Position numbers and translations under genes: made by a program
The notes under the pieces: model-generated
The model's input: only the letters and a program-made list of their open reading frames with translations
Databases searched by the model: none
What the model was told of the DNA's origin: nothing
Shown here: one piece after another, positions 24,136-36,839 of the stretch
Numbering within the stretch: position 1 is the stretch's first letter
How the letters are laid out: each line of letters begins with the position of its first letter
Source of the DNA: Cristatella mucedo
Lineage: Eukaryota > Bryozoa > Phylactolaemata > Cristatellidae
Length of the DNA stretch: 62,000 bases
Direction of reading: 5' to 3'
Assembly (NCBI GenBank): GCA_009760855.2
Contig: WPIO01000151.1
Location: 765,001 to 827,000 of the forward strand

Positions 24136-25999
24136 TTGTTAAAGAAATCTGCCTAGTGCCACCAGCAAACGCATTCTAAAACGACAATTATTCTCTGTTG
24201 ATTTTTTTCTAAGTTACGTAAGATCGGACAACTCTTGTAGACTTGTTCCTCTGCAATATCCTCTCGATAAGAACAACCGTAGAAGAAGACACGCTTAGCA
24301 CGATGGGAGAAATTCTTTGATGACTAGTCACTGCCTGCTTGAGGAGTGCTTGCGTTCTTGCACTGATGAAGCTATGCTATCTGTGGCGGGAATTCATCAC
24401 ACAGGATTATTCACTCTTAACAAGACGAAAGACCTGGCCTCTCATTGTTTTCAGAAGTTACTCTAATGGGTTCCTACTTGTGCGGTCCAATTTCAACTTT
24501 TATAATGGCTAAAACTTGAAGCTCTCGCATTTACGTGGCAAAGTGTATTTGACTGACAAAGTCAGGTGCCTGAAAAATCTGAAAGCAATCATCTACCATC
24601 TGCATCAAACGATCGCGTAAGTTGGTGAGCAATCTTTTTATCAAAAAAGTCTGAAGTCAAACATATTTATAAGCTCTATCTGAGGGTTCGAACAAATGTA
24701 CGCTTACGTACAGGTGACTTTTATATACAGGCTAAAACTTAGTAGAAAATCCATTCTTCAGGATATAAAACATTGGCGCTGAACGAGTAATTTTTGCATT
24801 CAGATTTAACTTAGACGGCCAGCTTTGATGGTGATTGCAATGTCCGAAAAAGCACTCAAAAAACGTGACTTCCAGTTTGTGTGCCTTTCAATGGATGAGC
24901 GTGTTACAACCGCAATGTCTCACGTTGCGTTGCATGATTGAATGCACTAAACATTTTCCTTTTTTTTGTATAGCTGGTAAAGAAAGAAGCTCGTTAGATC
25001 AGCGTGACCCCATTTTTTTTTATACATAATGCATTGAATTCGAAGACTGCCAGCAATTCCGAAAGAAAAGGAATGCTCGTCGTGAAAGTCTTCAATTTCA
25101 CCAGAGCCAAGAGTGTGAGCCGTCGCGTGGCTTTATTGAGAAGTTTGGTCAGCGAATGAGTGAAGAAGAAGAAGAACCTTAAGCTCTATATAAGCCAAGT
25201 ATTAGTTTAAAGGTTTTCCAGGGAGAAATTCTCCAGGGGCTTGATTAAATTTCGAGCACGCGTTCCACTTTTTTGAGATAAAACGAATGTAACTCTCAGA
25301 ATACTTTAACGAATTCGTTTACAACGTCTGAGAAATTTTTTCACGGCTTGGCCTCCAAGCCGAATCCTTGGCCAAGATTTTCGGCCTTATAAATGAGGTG
25401 AACCAAGAGATTAAAGGCCCTGGAGTTACCCAGTCAAGGATGTTGCTCAAACCTGCAAGAATACAAGATTTTTTTCTGGATAAACTGCCTGTCTGGAAGA
25501 GATGGTAGGTGCGGATTCGGCCAACTGTCCAATAAAATGTCTTAAATGTCTTAACTGTCCAATAAAATGTCTTAAATGAAGCGCCGCAGGCAGGGCGGAA
25601 TCGAGAGTGAGAAAGCTTTTGCTGTTGTTCTGAAAGTTTTTTTTGAAAGCTCAAATGTTTGCTGGCAGAATTCCGCAAATAAGCAGCTCGATAAACAGCA
25701 CAAATCATTCGATGCTTGCTTGTGCTAAGGTGACTTTATAATTGTCTGTCATGCAAAGTACGAGGCAATTAATTTTCAAAACAGCATATTCACTGCATGC
25801 AAAGCTGTGCAAGTGCTTACGTGCATTTTCTCCGGAGCGGTCTGTGGCAAGTACTAGATTTTTTCCTAAGGCGTCCTTGACTAAAAACAGAAAGGTAAAA
25901 ACCACCGTTTTCTACGCACGGGTACTGAAGGGAGAGACGCCAGACGAAATGACGCTCGTTGAAGGCACGAGCTGGCCCAGTGACCCGGAGTAGCGAGTG
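24136..25999. other. AT-rich, no gene recognised
   Basis: Includes a short direct repeat of CAATAAAATGTCTTAAATG at 25529-25578. Other frames are short and motif-free. Confidence 0.5.
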
Positions 26000-26195
26000 A
26001 AGCGACAGGAGGCCCAAGGAGGACTGTGCGCCATAGGCGCGCGCCGCCGCAGACGCGGGAGCAAACCAAAGGAACTCCAAACCAAGGCTCCGTCGGTCGC
26101 TGCTTGATGAGAAGCGAGCGCAGGTTGGCGAGAAATGACGTAATAACGTTGCAGCTACGACGTTCGTAACGGCCGACATGCTTAGCCAAGCCTTG
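26000..26195 (-). mobile_element. Possible family 2 LINE relic
   Basis: The minus strand reads CNVITSFLANLRSLLIKQRP, resembling the HITALLxxLHWLxIKQRI block, but similarity fades quickly on both sides. Confidence 0.35.
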
Positions 26196-26459
26196 CTGCC
26201 TGGTTTTCCACCAACTATAATTTTCTCTTTACTCAACCAGGAAGACCTACGAAAAGTTTCAGATGTTGAAGTTCAGGCGCGACCGTCGTAAGTGCCCGGA
26301 CCGACTTGGCTTCAGCACTCGGGCCTAAACGCGCTCGAATCGTTTCAACGTTGCGTAGTTAAAATTGATCAGAATTGCCTGCATCTCGCAGAGCTAGTCG
26401 AGCGAAAGGTAGTTGTGAAAAGCTACGCGATTTCGTACCGAGGCTACAGGAGAGATGCC

Positions 26460-26497
26460 CTGTAACCTCGGTTGTAACCTGTAACCCTGTAACCTAG
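26460..26497. repeat. TGTAACC short tandem repeat
   Basis: Four TGTAACCT-type units in about 38 bp. Confidence 0.8.
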
Positions 26498-26814
26498 AAA
26501 GTTCTACAGAGAGAGATGCTATACCTACCTTTCAGGTTGCTGCTTCGGCTGTCTGCAAAGTATCCTGCTGCGTGTGATGCAACACGCTTCGCTCCATTTT
26601 GCGTTGACAGTAGACATCTACGACGTCAACCAGCGCGCACTCGGATCCGAGAGCCTCATCTTCCGCTGTTCATCCTCCTCTCGACTAGCGTACGCGTCAT
26701 TGGCACAATGCTAAGCCGAGTTAGAAGTCGGTCACCAGGCGAGCCCTTAATGAAGGAACCTCGAGGTCTGGTCCTAGCTGCTCTACACTTTTTGCCCCCT
26801 ATGCTCTCACTCTA

Positions 26815-27960
26815 GCCAACGTTATCGGCAAGCGCAAACTTGGCTTTCATTTCTACGCCGGGGACGGCACTCAGCTGTCTACTGATGACCTTCCTTCGAC
26901 CTTTCCTTCTTCGCCTCGCTCTGTATCCGACTCGCACAATTCCATTGCAGCATGCATCGTCGACGTTCGCTTTTGAGTGACTACTCACTAACCTCCCTAA
27001 ACCTTATCGAAGATAAGACCAATTGAATAGCTATGGGTCAGCCTGGTGTCATCCTCAAACTGAAAGAACCGAGTCTCACGATTAACCCATGTAGCACCGT
27101 CTGCAGTGACGTCTGCCCGTTACCCGGGCTTGCTGTTCTGAAACGACTTTTGTCATTTGGTGAGTGCATTGCCTCACACTGTCAAGTCGGCTGACTCCCA
27201 GTTAAAGAATATTTCCAAAAATCAGGACTTGCTTGCAAAGGAGTGAGACAGTCAAACTGGTTGACGCGTTTGTGACATCGCGCCTTCATTACTGCAATTC
27301 CATTCTCTTAACTCAGGACTCCCGGCACGTCCCCTTAATCGTCTGGTGCACAACTCAGCAGGTCTGTCCTCGACAGCGTAGTGCTATATTATCCCCGGTT
27401 CTGTCAGAGACTCGCTGGCTACGTATCAAGTATCGATTCAATTTCGAGATCCTCAGTCTGGCTTACCGGTCAGTTCACCCGATAGCACCAGCCTACCTAC
27501 CTATTTAACTACCTACCTATCCGACTTTCTCCATCCTCCTCCTGGGTGCTGTCTCACTACGAACTCCTCGGCTTTCACTAATTTCAGCGTTTCTTGAACT
27601 CAATTAAAATTTTTTGGTGGTCGGGCCTTCAATTCTTGAGTCCGTAGTGCTCGGCAGCTCTATGTCCTTACCAGCATTGGCTTTGAATCAGTTAAGTCTC
27701 AGCGGCAGACGAATCTGTTTTCCCTGCGTCCGAACCGAGTGAACTTATTTTGTATGTTCCTGATAGCTATTCGCCCCTGTGCATGATTCAGTGCACCCTA
27801 CTAATGAGTCCTACATAACAAGTGGCTGAGTGCGTATTTTTGCTTGTGCACACTTTTCTAAGCATGATACCTTACATGTCATTAGACCTTAGTTATTGCT
27901 TCCATTGCAGCGAGTTGTTAAGCACCTGGATAGAGATTCGGTTCTCCTAAGTAGTATAAA
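26815..27960 (+). mobile_element. CR1/L2-like LINE relic related to family 2
   Basis: Begins with a degraded RT box (FHFYAGDGTQL at about 26850, first catalytic Asp replaced by Gly). It continues with VTSRLHYCNSILLT, ETRWLRIKYRFNFEILSLAY and RSVHPIAPAYLP. The 3' region ends in a degenerate hairpin, AAGCACCTGGATAGAGATTC, at about 27918. Many stops and indels; an old copy. Confidence 0.65.
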
Positions 27961-29191
27961 ATAATTCACGTTTGTGTTTTTTTTAAATGTTATTCAATGT
28001 TAAACATTAACATTTAAACATACGTTAAAATGTTTTTTAACGGAATTTTGTTTCTCCACTTCCAAATTTTACGTTTATTAATTTTAAATTTACGTTTGTA
28101 GTATTTTTCTCCACTTCCGTTTGCAGTCTTTTTCGAACTGCTTGTCGTGGTTTATCTTTATACTCAGGCCAGTCATCGGCTGCCATTCTGTCTGTGAGTG
28201 TCTTCTGCTAGTGACTGCACTTCGCTCGCCAAGCTTAAACAAATTCAAAGCAAAAGGCGAACAGAGCAGACGAAATTACTATAAAAGCACCTGCCTCGTC
28301 TGCGTGAGCTTTTTTCATTTGGCCTTACGTGCTGTTATCACTTACCAGTTATAGTCTTTGCAATACATACCATTTCAGATGTATTTTCCTTAGAGCTTTG
28401 ATCATATTTATTTTTGGCGAGTCACGTGGACGGTGGACGCTTAGACCTCACGACTCAAAAAAACCAACGTTCAGGGGCGTAGATACAAGTCACTCGCTGT
28501 AACTCGAGAGATTTGAGTGTCCTGCGGATGGTGGCGATCAACTAATGGTATCTCTAGCTTGACCGTTCGGGCATTGGTTCGAAAAACCCAAGGTTGCAGG
28601 TTCATATCCTACTGAGAATTCTCATTGATCTAAGGAGTTGAATCAATTTCCGGCATCGAAGAGAGTCCTCTTAAAAACTGCTGTTCTAAAAGTTAAAAGA
28701 GCTCCAAGCTCTAAAAGAGCTCCAGCTCGAATCGTGGTCCTAACACGCCATGACACATGAGCTCGCAGGCACTGGCGAATGGCAAGTCTGCATGTAAAAG
28801 ATAAGTGATGACCAAGCACCGGAAGCCTCTAGGGTAATGTATCCATTTCTGTGCAAAATCTGCCAGGCTTTGATGCTTTCGAATCTGGCCGACGATGCAC
28901 GCCAGCGAACTTAGGGCATACGTATTCAGACGCAGTGCACAACAGAGCCCTTTCGCTGAAAACGTAGTCATGGTTCATTTCTTGTAAATAAACGGGATGC
29001 AGCCCAGTCTGCCTAGCACAATTCCGGTATTCTTTATTAAATACGCCATAATAAAAGACCGTATTGATTAATCAGCACAAAGCACCGTGAGGGTTGCTTG
29101 GTGCTATTTTTGACTGAGTGTCGCGACGCATGAACGTATGCATACTCGCATGCGATGTGCATCTCATTGAAAAACTACGAAGTCCGTGAAG
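27961..29191. other. AT-rich, no gene recognised
   Basis: ACGTTTRTAATTTT-like runs at 27970-28110 and a repeated AAAGAGCTCCAAGCTC-type unit at 28698-28728. A B-box-like GGTTCATATCC near 28600 is isolated. Confidence 0.45.
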
Positions 29192-29300
29192 ACTGAGTGG
29201 GTGCTTCGCTAAAGAATTCTAAAACGCACTCCAAGCCTGAGAAGCTGTGTGAGACCCATCGGTTGCCAACAAACTTCATCGCACGCCACAAAGATATCCG
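29192..29300 (-). mobile_element. Family 1 LINE 3' tail fragment, old
   Basis: AAAACGCACTCCAAGCCTGA and CATCGGTTGCCAACAAACTT resemble the reversed family 1 end near the GYRM region. It is short and diverged. Confidence 0.45.
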
Positions 29301-30243
29301 GGTCAAGATGGCGCGATCAAGGGAGTAAACAGCACAGACATAACCTAAGTCTGAAAAGGACATGCATGCATTTGCAAGCTAGTACAAACTTGCAAATGCA
29401 CGCCAGTTACTCCTGGTACCGTATCAATGAATAATTATTATTTGTGATGCTAGGTATAGTCCCAGTGCTAGTTCTGCTGCATCATTCTGCAGCGTCCTGT
29501 GCGGGTATCGTTTCTCGTAGGGTTCAGTGGTCGTACTTGTACTTGGACCTTACTGTGCCTTCTAGCATCTCAGTCTTGTCCTCCCTTGCCGCATGTTTAG
29601 CAGCAAGCTATGTATAACCACTTGCTACTCAGAATTGGAAAGCCTAACCTTCGAAATGTGCTTTTTAAGTTCTCAGAAACGTCACGACTGCCTGGGCTAC
29701 CTTGCGTTTCCTGCAGCCTACTACAAGGCTGGGAGACGTTGAGCATAATTTTCTGTGATACACCACAACGAATCTCGAGAAACAACGAAGCGACTACCTA
29801 CTTCAGATTCGGAATTACCGAAGAAGTGAGCAGCAAAATAATCATGTTGAAAAGCAGTTGAACATCGAAATAGAAATCAGAGCCAGACCATGAAGGTCGC
29901 TTGGAGCTTGAATTTCATTGACTACGATCTATTACTTTGAGTTAATCATCGAAGTCAGCAGCAATCCATGGCAACGTGCTTGTCTACCCGGTGAACGGCA
30001 ACTGTATGTATCAAGTTAACTGTGGGTTTCCGTAACGTTTGTGCAAGCGCCGAACGGATAATGAAACCATCTGTTACACACAGCTGTACTTACACAGCTT
30101 TCCGATTCAGGTACGGTTAGGTTGTAAATGTGTGGAAACCCGTCAGCTAGACTGATTTATACAGAGCTATCTTAGCACCAATTGAATTCAGTAGCTCTAG
30201 GAAGAAGGCCTGTAGCATAACCTCGGGAGTGAACCGACGACCT

Positions 30244-30244
<1 letters not shown>
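29301..30244. other. No gene recognised
   Basis: Unique sequence up to the GA array, with no motif-bearing frame and no LINE match. Confidence 0.5.
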
Positions 30245-30555
<311 letters not shown>

Positions 30556-30639
30556 TCGTGCCACATCAGCCATTTTGATGACAAGAGTCGAATTCGGCCT
30601 GCAGCCGTGGCTTACTTTCATAACTTAGTGCTGCTTCTG

Positions 30640-31082
30640 CTGCTAATAATAACAGCTGATTTAACAGCTTCATTTATATTATAGCGACAGAGGAGCCTCA
30701 ATGCTTATCACCACCACATGCAGTGGGCGATGAAAAATCACCCACTGCAGGACTCAAATAATAATAATAATAATGCACTTGATAAAGCGCCCTCAGAGAA
30801 CTCAATCTCTTTCTAGGCGCTTTACATTGGCTGCAAAGGGAAATGCAATTGAATGGTGAGTAATATCATACTTGATAAATAAACAACATGAATAACATGG
30901 TTAGGGGTGACATGCACAGGGTCAGCATGCAAATGTGGTTAGTGGCAGCATGCACAGTGTCAGCACGCATAAGCACATGAGGCACGAATCACAGGGACCC
31001 ACTAAATGCTGTCCTAAATAGGTGTTAAGAACCCACGACCATGGTCGCGAAGAGCAAGCACCTTACTCGTGGGCCACGACAC
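30640..31082 (-). mobile_element. SINE A split by a LINE insertion
   Basis: The left part (30640-30756) holds the SINE tail and body (AACAGCTGATTTAACAGCTT, ATGCTTATCACCACCACATG, CACCCACTGCAGGACTCAA). The right part (31023-31082) restarts in the tRNA-like head (TTAAGAACCCACGACCATGG, AGCACCTTACTCGTGGGCC). The break falls at the B box. Confidence 0.7.
30757..31022 (-). mobile_element. Family 2 LINE 3' end nested in a SINE
   Basis: A reversed ATT tail, clean hairpin (AAAGCGCCCTCAGAGAACTC) and 3' UTR up to GCTGTCCTAAATAGGTGT. The UTR is nearly the same as at 10905-11170. SINE A sequence lies on both sides. Confidence 0.8.
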
Positions 31083-31644
31083 GGGGCTATCCAGGTTTCT
31101 GGTTTAGGCACAAGAAACTTTTATTAGAGTATACAGAATTTTTAATTATAGCTAAACAGATTGCCAGATACGCCCTGCTGAGACAGCTGGAACAAACGTA
31201 CCGGTAACAAAATTGCATCTGTCCTGGGTCTGCAGGCACAGCTGTTGGTCACTGGCACCGTCCATTATACAAAAACAGTATGTGCCATTTGATGCCACGT
31301 GGCTTGACCACCTAGCGATCTGGTGCTTATTTGCTTCTCATAGGTCGATGACCAGCCAAGCCTTATCATCACCTGTACAAGGTGAAACGGACGAAAAGTG
31401 ACTGCTAAGGCAACTAAACAATAATTCCTCCATCTAAAGTCGATGTGCACAAAGCAGTGAGTTGGTGGTGTGCACGGACAAGAAAAGACCTTGAAGTTCA
31501 TTAGGAAAGACTGTCCTGGACGTCGAACCGATGTGCATCAGGTTCACATACGACCCTGGCACATACGCCAGCTCTCAAGACCAGTTCGTCAGTGGTTACA
31601 GCAGAACCTGTATCAAGCTGACATGTTAAGGATGAGCCGTAATG

Positions 31645-31800
31645 GCACACTAGGTAAGGCGGTTGCTTTTCACAACCTCGGTCAAGAGGTCGTGGGGGTT
31701 CAAATCCAGTGGGCAATCCTTTATTGCCCCTGCAAGCGGTGGCGACAGACGTCAAGGTTCTTCAGTCGCTATACAAAAGAGGCTGTTAAATCTAGTATTT
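31645..31800 (+). mobile_element. SINE A copy
   Basis: GGCACACTAGGTAAGGCGGT head, B box GGTTCAAATCC, body TGCAAGCGGTGGCGACAGAC and CGCTATACAAAAGAGGCTGT, then a T-rich end. Confidence 0.75.
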
Positions 31801-32519
31801 TTTTAAACATGCTGCACCATGAAATACAGCACAGCCGAAGGGAGGAAGCACCTTCGATCTTGCTTCAAAGCCTAAAAAGCATGTGTAAAGCACACAGAAA
31901 TGGATTTGGTTCACTGAGTGGTCTGCATACATGTCATCATTTTTAAGATTCACAATAAATTATCGTGTACATAAATTATCTGGCTGCTACTCAAAAGATT
32001 TACCACTCAAGATTCTCTGAACCAGCACGTCGACTAAGGATGCAGATGGGGCATCTGTTACTATTAGCAACGTCAGCAAAAAACTCAGGGGAAAACATGG
32101 AAGAGTTTTTGAACAGTTGTACGACAAACAATTCGTCGGCATTGCAGCTTTTTCTGCACTCTTCTCTTCAAAAAAGCTTTACCGGTTATGCTGCCTACGA
32201 GTGGAACGCAAGGAAAGATGCCGCCAATTCAGTAGGAAGTGTCCTGACCGACTGACCATATAGAAATGCTACTTTAAAGCACATGCAATAGAAAACGATT
32301 TAGCTCTTCGAACGAGCTATACAAATGTATTATTATCGTTACTAAAATGTATTATTACCGTTAGTATTTCCCAGGTCAAAAACAATTCAGCATAAGAAAC
32401 CAGTGTATTTAAAATGTCACATGAGTGAACATGTGACAGCTTTGCCCGACAAGAGTGACAAGCAAAACGAAACCTTTTGTCGACATGGCAAATAGTCATC
32501 GACATCAGCAGACACGAAC
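31801..32519. other. 3' flank of SOD1
   Basis: Lies just downstream of the SOD1 stop, so the left-going 3' UTR should be here. No canonical AATAAA was found on the minus strand in the first 250 bp. A short ATT-type patch (32330-32365) follows a GAGCTATACAAATG motif and may be a retroposon end. Confidence 0.45.
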
Positions 32520-33853
32520 CTATTTGCAAATGCCAATGACACCACAGGCCAGCCGTCCACCGGCGTTGCCCGTGGTCTTGCTGTTCTCGTGACCTCCTTT
32601 CCCAAGGTCGTCTTCGAGCTCGTGTATCACCAGCGTCCGTCCGATGACCGATTGCGGCCCGACGAGGGTTACCAGCTTGTCTGTGATCTCAATTTGGGCA
32701 TCGCCGTGACCGTCTGCAACTACGTTCCCCAGATCTCCAACATGCCTACAACGGGGCATGACAACAATTGCACTTGACTGTAGCCCGTCTCCCTTGCTGC
32801 TGCAGAAGCAGTGGCAGCAGCATAGTCGCCAGCCTGACCGAGCAATGTCCGGTCGCGCTTACCGTATTTCGTCGGTAGGACCGCCGTGCGTCAGGCCCTT
32901 GGGATTGAAGTGCGCACCGGCGCTGGTGCAGCCTGGAATTGATGTTCTGCGTGTGCTCTTGCACCCACGAGGCACCAGTGCGACCGGCCGGAGTGACCTC
33001 ACCGCCGCCGCGCAAGCCAAGCGTATAGGTCGATAGAAGCAACGTCAAACCCAAAATCCATGTCCCGAGCAGCTTCGCAGGCTGTAGTCCGAGCAGCCAG
33101 CCAAGCTCGACAGCGCCGGCGATCGAAGAGCGGACGCTGCGCGACTAGTACCGTTAGTATTGTCTCCAAACTCGTGAACGTGGAAGCCGTGCTTGCCGGG
33201 AACAAGTCCGGAGATTTTGCCTTTAATCGAAACCAGATCTTCATGCTGCAAACAACAATCCGGTCAGCCAAAAAGGCAGGTGGCGTCTCACTGCACTCCG
33301 CTTTTCACAGCTTGCTGGCGCTAGGCAACTACATTCGCTAACACGACCGCAGCGACGACCCACAACCGCCAATCGCCCCTCCCCCATCTCCGGCTGAGCT
33401 AGCCGTCCTCCAAAGCGCTGCAAACGCCATCCTCTAGAGCGCTACGTACGAGAATTTCTGCCATGCAGCCTATTGGATGCGTTTCTTAAAACAGAAAAAA
33501 CGTAAATCAATTTTCCTTGTTCCTTGAGAGGACGCAGCCGCAAATACGCGGGGTACGTCGCCGAACACCGCCGCACGCCGCTGAGTAGGGGGTGACATAT
33601 CAGGGTGTGGTCACGAGCCCCGTGTCGAGGACTGAATCGCGGCGTTTGCGGCAGCGCTAAGCCGACCCAAATCGCATCAAACGCGAGCGTTTTGGCTGCA
33701 ACCGTCACAGTTACGCAACAGACAAGGTCGGCCCACCGCTAGGTCCATGTTCAAGTACGCGGTAGCGGTTCTGGAGACCCATACCTGCTCAATATTGACT
33801 ACACCTGCCACGGCTGAGTCTCCTTTCAGAACGCACACCGCGCGAACGCTCAT
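32520..33853 (-). CDS. SOD1: Cytosolic Cu/Zn superoxide dismutase, complete, 4 exons
   Basis: Converts superoxide to oxygen and hydrogen peroxide. Exons in transcript order: 33853-33785, 33245-33152, 32932-32863 and 32745-32520. All introns are GT-AG (539, 219 and 117 bp) and phases match, giving 152 aa, close to the usual 153-154. Exon 1 encodes [13 protein letters not shown], the classic first strand, and its ATG at 33853-33851 sets the start. Visible catalytic residues are copper ligands His45, His47, His62 and His119; zinc ligands His62, His70, His79 and Asp82; the Cys56-Cys145 disulfide pair; and active-site Arg142. The motif [11 protein letters not shown] sits at 43-53 and [14 protein letters not shown] at 137-150. 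The stop is TAG at 32522-32520. No signal peptide is present, so this is the cytosolic form (inference). All key residues are intact, so it should be functional. The next gene upstream on the same strand (RNF185-like) ends 5.3 kb away. Confidence 0.97.
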
Positions 33854-34494
33854 TTTCGAGGGGTGTGTTAATTAAGATATCACAAGGCAATGCGAAGAAA
33901 CTACCGGCTTACTGCGAGGCGGCGCTATGGTAGAATGGCACGTGACAGGAACTCGGTTGCGATATAAGAGCGATTAGGTTCGAGTGCACCGTATACGTCT
34001 CACTAAAGCTTCCATTTAATAAAAAAGATTTAAAAAGAAATTTATATTTAAACAGGAAGTGTTTTCTTACCGCTGTTATGACCGCGCGCTGCTCGCTCAT
34101 TCGGAGAGTGGCATTGGGCCTTCAATGTACGCTGACCTCTAGCTCTCTATATATGCCGACGATAACAACACAGTGCTCCATATTCTGCACGCAGCGCTAA
34201 AAACAACTCCGTATTATAAAAAAGTACATTAATAGTCTGTGTATTCCGGTTGATACGACAGGTGACTTCCAGCCGACTATGTACTCGTATGTTTGCCGCA
34301 GCTCGCGCTCAGCGCTAGGACTCACCGACCATCGGATCATTGCTCCAAGAGAGCGACTGCGGTCAGGACCATGCATTATATAATAGCCAGGTCATAAGGT
34401 CATTTCAAAATTTCCTTCGTTTAATAATACATTGCGCTGCTCATAAGCCTCGGCTTATCGCGGCTATTTCTTAAGCGGCCCAGTTTTAATTCAG
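33854..34494 (-). promoter_or_regulatory. 5' flank of SOD1
   Basis: Upstream of the SOD1 start codon. A TATATA string (minus strand, about 34150) lies about 300 bp from the ATG but is not a proven TATA box. CpG content is moderate. Confidence 0.3.
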
Positions 34495-34576
34495 CAGCAA
34501 AGCAAATGTAAAGCGCCTAGAAAGAGATTGAGTTCTATGAGGGCGCTTTATCTAGTGTATTATTATTATTATTAAA
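34495..34576 (+). mobile_element. Family 2 LINE 3' tail, solitary
   Basis: AAGCAAATGTAAAGCGCCTA, hairpin with one change (TCTATGAGGGCGCTTT), then GTGTATTATTATTATTATTA. No coding remnant. Confidence 0.75.
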
Positions 34577-35318
34577 GCACATAGTTCGTAATCGGGGTTC
34601 AGCTGTCAGGCACATAGTCCATAATCGGGGGCATTAATTACATCGTCCGCGGCCAGCTGCGAAGCCCGAAATATGAACTCCCGCCCCCCTCCACACCGGC
34701 TACCCCCTACTCGCAGCCGGTTGTGTGTTGTCGGTCCAGCTCTGATAAAGCTTTACCTCGTACACATGGGCGTGTTTGTGGTGTTTTTATTTCGATCTTG
34801 TGGCCCCCGGCCATTGCCAGCTGACCTCATGTCGCGAAACCTACCGTGCACCGACCGTCTCCTGGTGACATGAAACGGAATGTCAGCATGCTACTATGAT
34901 AATAATAAGCCTGTTGTATAATCCTATTGTATATATAGCGCCACAAGACCACGAAATGTCTTTATGACTGCCGAAATGTTGTACGCGGTGAGCAGGGACC
35001 GCTTATGTCATCTGTGGTTGGGCGGCGTAAAAGTCTACGAGTCGTGTAAATGACCGTCTACTGCTGTCAAGGATTCGGCCTCGCAAGCTGAGTTGTGCTC
35101 TGGTCGTCAAACAAGTTTTTGCGCGCCACGGCTGGTGCTTGACGCCTGTAACCCTCCCGTGGCTGTCGACTAGACCGTTGTGAGCTACGGACACGGGCTT
35201 GTCCTATTAAGCTATGGGATAACTCTGCGTTGCTGCTGCACTCCATTGCCGTTGGCGTGCGGTGGTGTGGTCGACAGTAATCTGGGGATCCTGCTTTTCA
35301 GGTCACCACTGCGGCGGT

Positions 35319-35762
35319 TGTAATGCAATGTATCTCCGCCTGCAAGTCCACAAAGCCACAAAAACTAGGCGGGTGCTACGCAAGAGAGTTTTGTATAGCC
35401 AACAGACTTCGTCTCACGCAACAGAGAGAAAGTGGGAAGCATAGCAGAGTCAGGAGAGCAGTTGAAGTAGTGAATAGCATGGAAGTAGCAGCTCAGGACC
35501 GCTGGAAAGAATGAGCCATAGTCGGCAGCATGAGAGTAGTTGTCGTCGTGTAAGAATTGTGGAAGCGAGTTCCACAGTCTGGGACGTGCAGAGCTAAAGC
35601 TTCTGTCGCCAACGGTCTTTAAGCGGAGGAATGGAACGGCTAATTTATTGTCCACACAGGACCTGAGGAGGCCGAAACTGGTGCAGCAGTTCAGCTAGGT
35701 ATGGAGGAGCCAAGCCGTGGCGGGCCTTGTGGTTCAGCGTAAGAACTTTGCTCGGTATCCGT
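35319..35762 (-). mobile_element. Family 1 LINE 3' fragment
   Basis: The minus strand encodes [34 protein letters not shown] and [20 protein letters not shown], then the family tail ending in reversed GTAATGCAATGTATCTCCGC. It is one of the better-preserved C-termini but 5'-truncated. Similarity stops near 35760. Confidence 0.8.
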
Positions 35763-36839
35763 CTATAGACATCAGCCGATCTTATCCAATGGAATTGTCC
35801 GTCGCGTGTTTCTACTTGCTACAACCGCACATGTTATAATCAATATAAAACTATAAATTTGTTTAATTTTTACGTCTCTGTAAAGGACCTAGAAAGAGAT
35901 TCTGTTCGTAGTTGACTGTAAACATCTAATCTTATTCTCACTAGGATATATATATATATATTCACCTTGAGGCGAAGAGGCATGTCGAGCTCAGGACATC
36001 TTGAGCGAAGGGGATTGCTGTATCGTCTACTCATGCGAGGCTCGGCCGACTGAAATAGTAGACGCGCCGAATGCTCTCTAGCCATTCATCTATCTTTTTT
36101 TTATGGAAGGTCTATTGAGTCAGTCTTGTAGACCCTGCATTCTCAGGATGAGCGGTTTCTTTCTCTGTATCGTTTACCAGCCGCCGGCCTTTGCTCGGCT
36201 ATCCCTGATTGAAAGCAACCGCTGATGCTTTGGCGAGCTCTAGTGTTAAATTGAAGGTATTTGCTATTTCACGCTGCACAGGGTAGCCAAAGCAGGTAGC
36301 GCGGCGACCCTCAATCTCGGACAGGGTGACACTTGGTGACAAGAACTAGCTAACATCACGACCGAGCATCTAACGCAGCTGCATATATAAATTTCAAATC
36401 GAGCCGCCCCCTCTAAGAATGCTTGTGCATTCAGAGTTTTTCACCAAGCTCATTGCGTGGTGCTAAGTGAGTCGGATTCGATAGTATCCGATTAGTTGGC
36501 TAGGTTAATCGACATCTGTACGGGTATCGAAACGCATTCTCGCGAGCTAGTTCTTCCGAGATGCGGGAAATTGGTAAGCTATGCTGAGCCTACTTCTAAG
36601 GTTTCTCTGTATGTGCATTTCAAGTGTGTTCTCATCATTTTCGGTAAGGCAAGTTTTCGCGAAGAGAAACATGCACCCTTTAAAAAGCCATTAAATAGGT
36701 TTGAAACAGGGTTACATTTGAAACAGTGCTACATTTCTTGAGTAATCAATCAGATAACGCGATCGTATTTGAAATCCACTTAGTTCATGAATCTCTTACA
36801 TCAATGAACAATAATAAACATTTCTTTTACTTCCAAGAA

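Noticed and set aside
28540-28625. B-box-like GGTTCATATCC as a tRNA gene
   Set aside because: No cloverleaf could be formed. At most a decayed SINE head.
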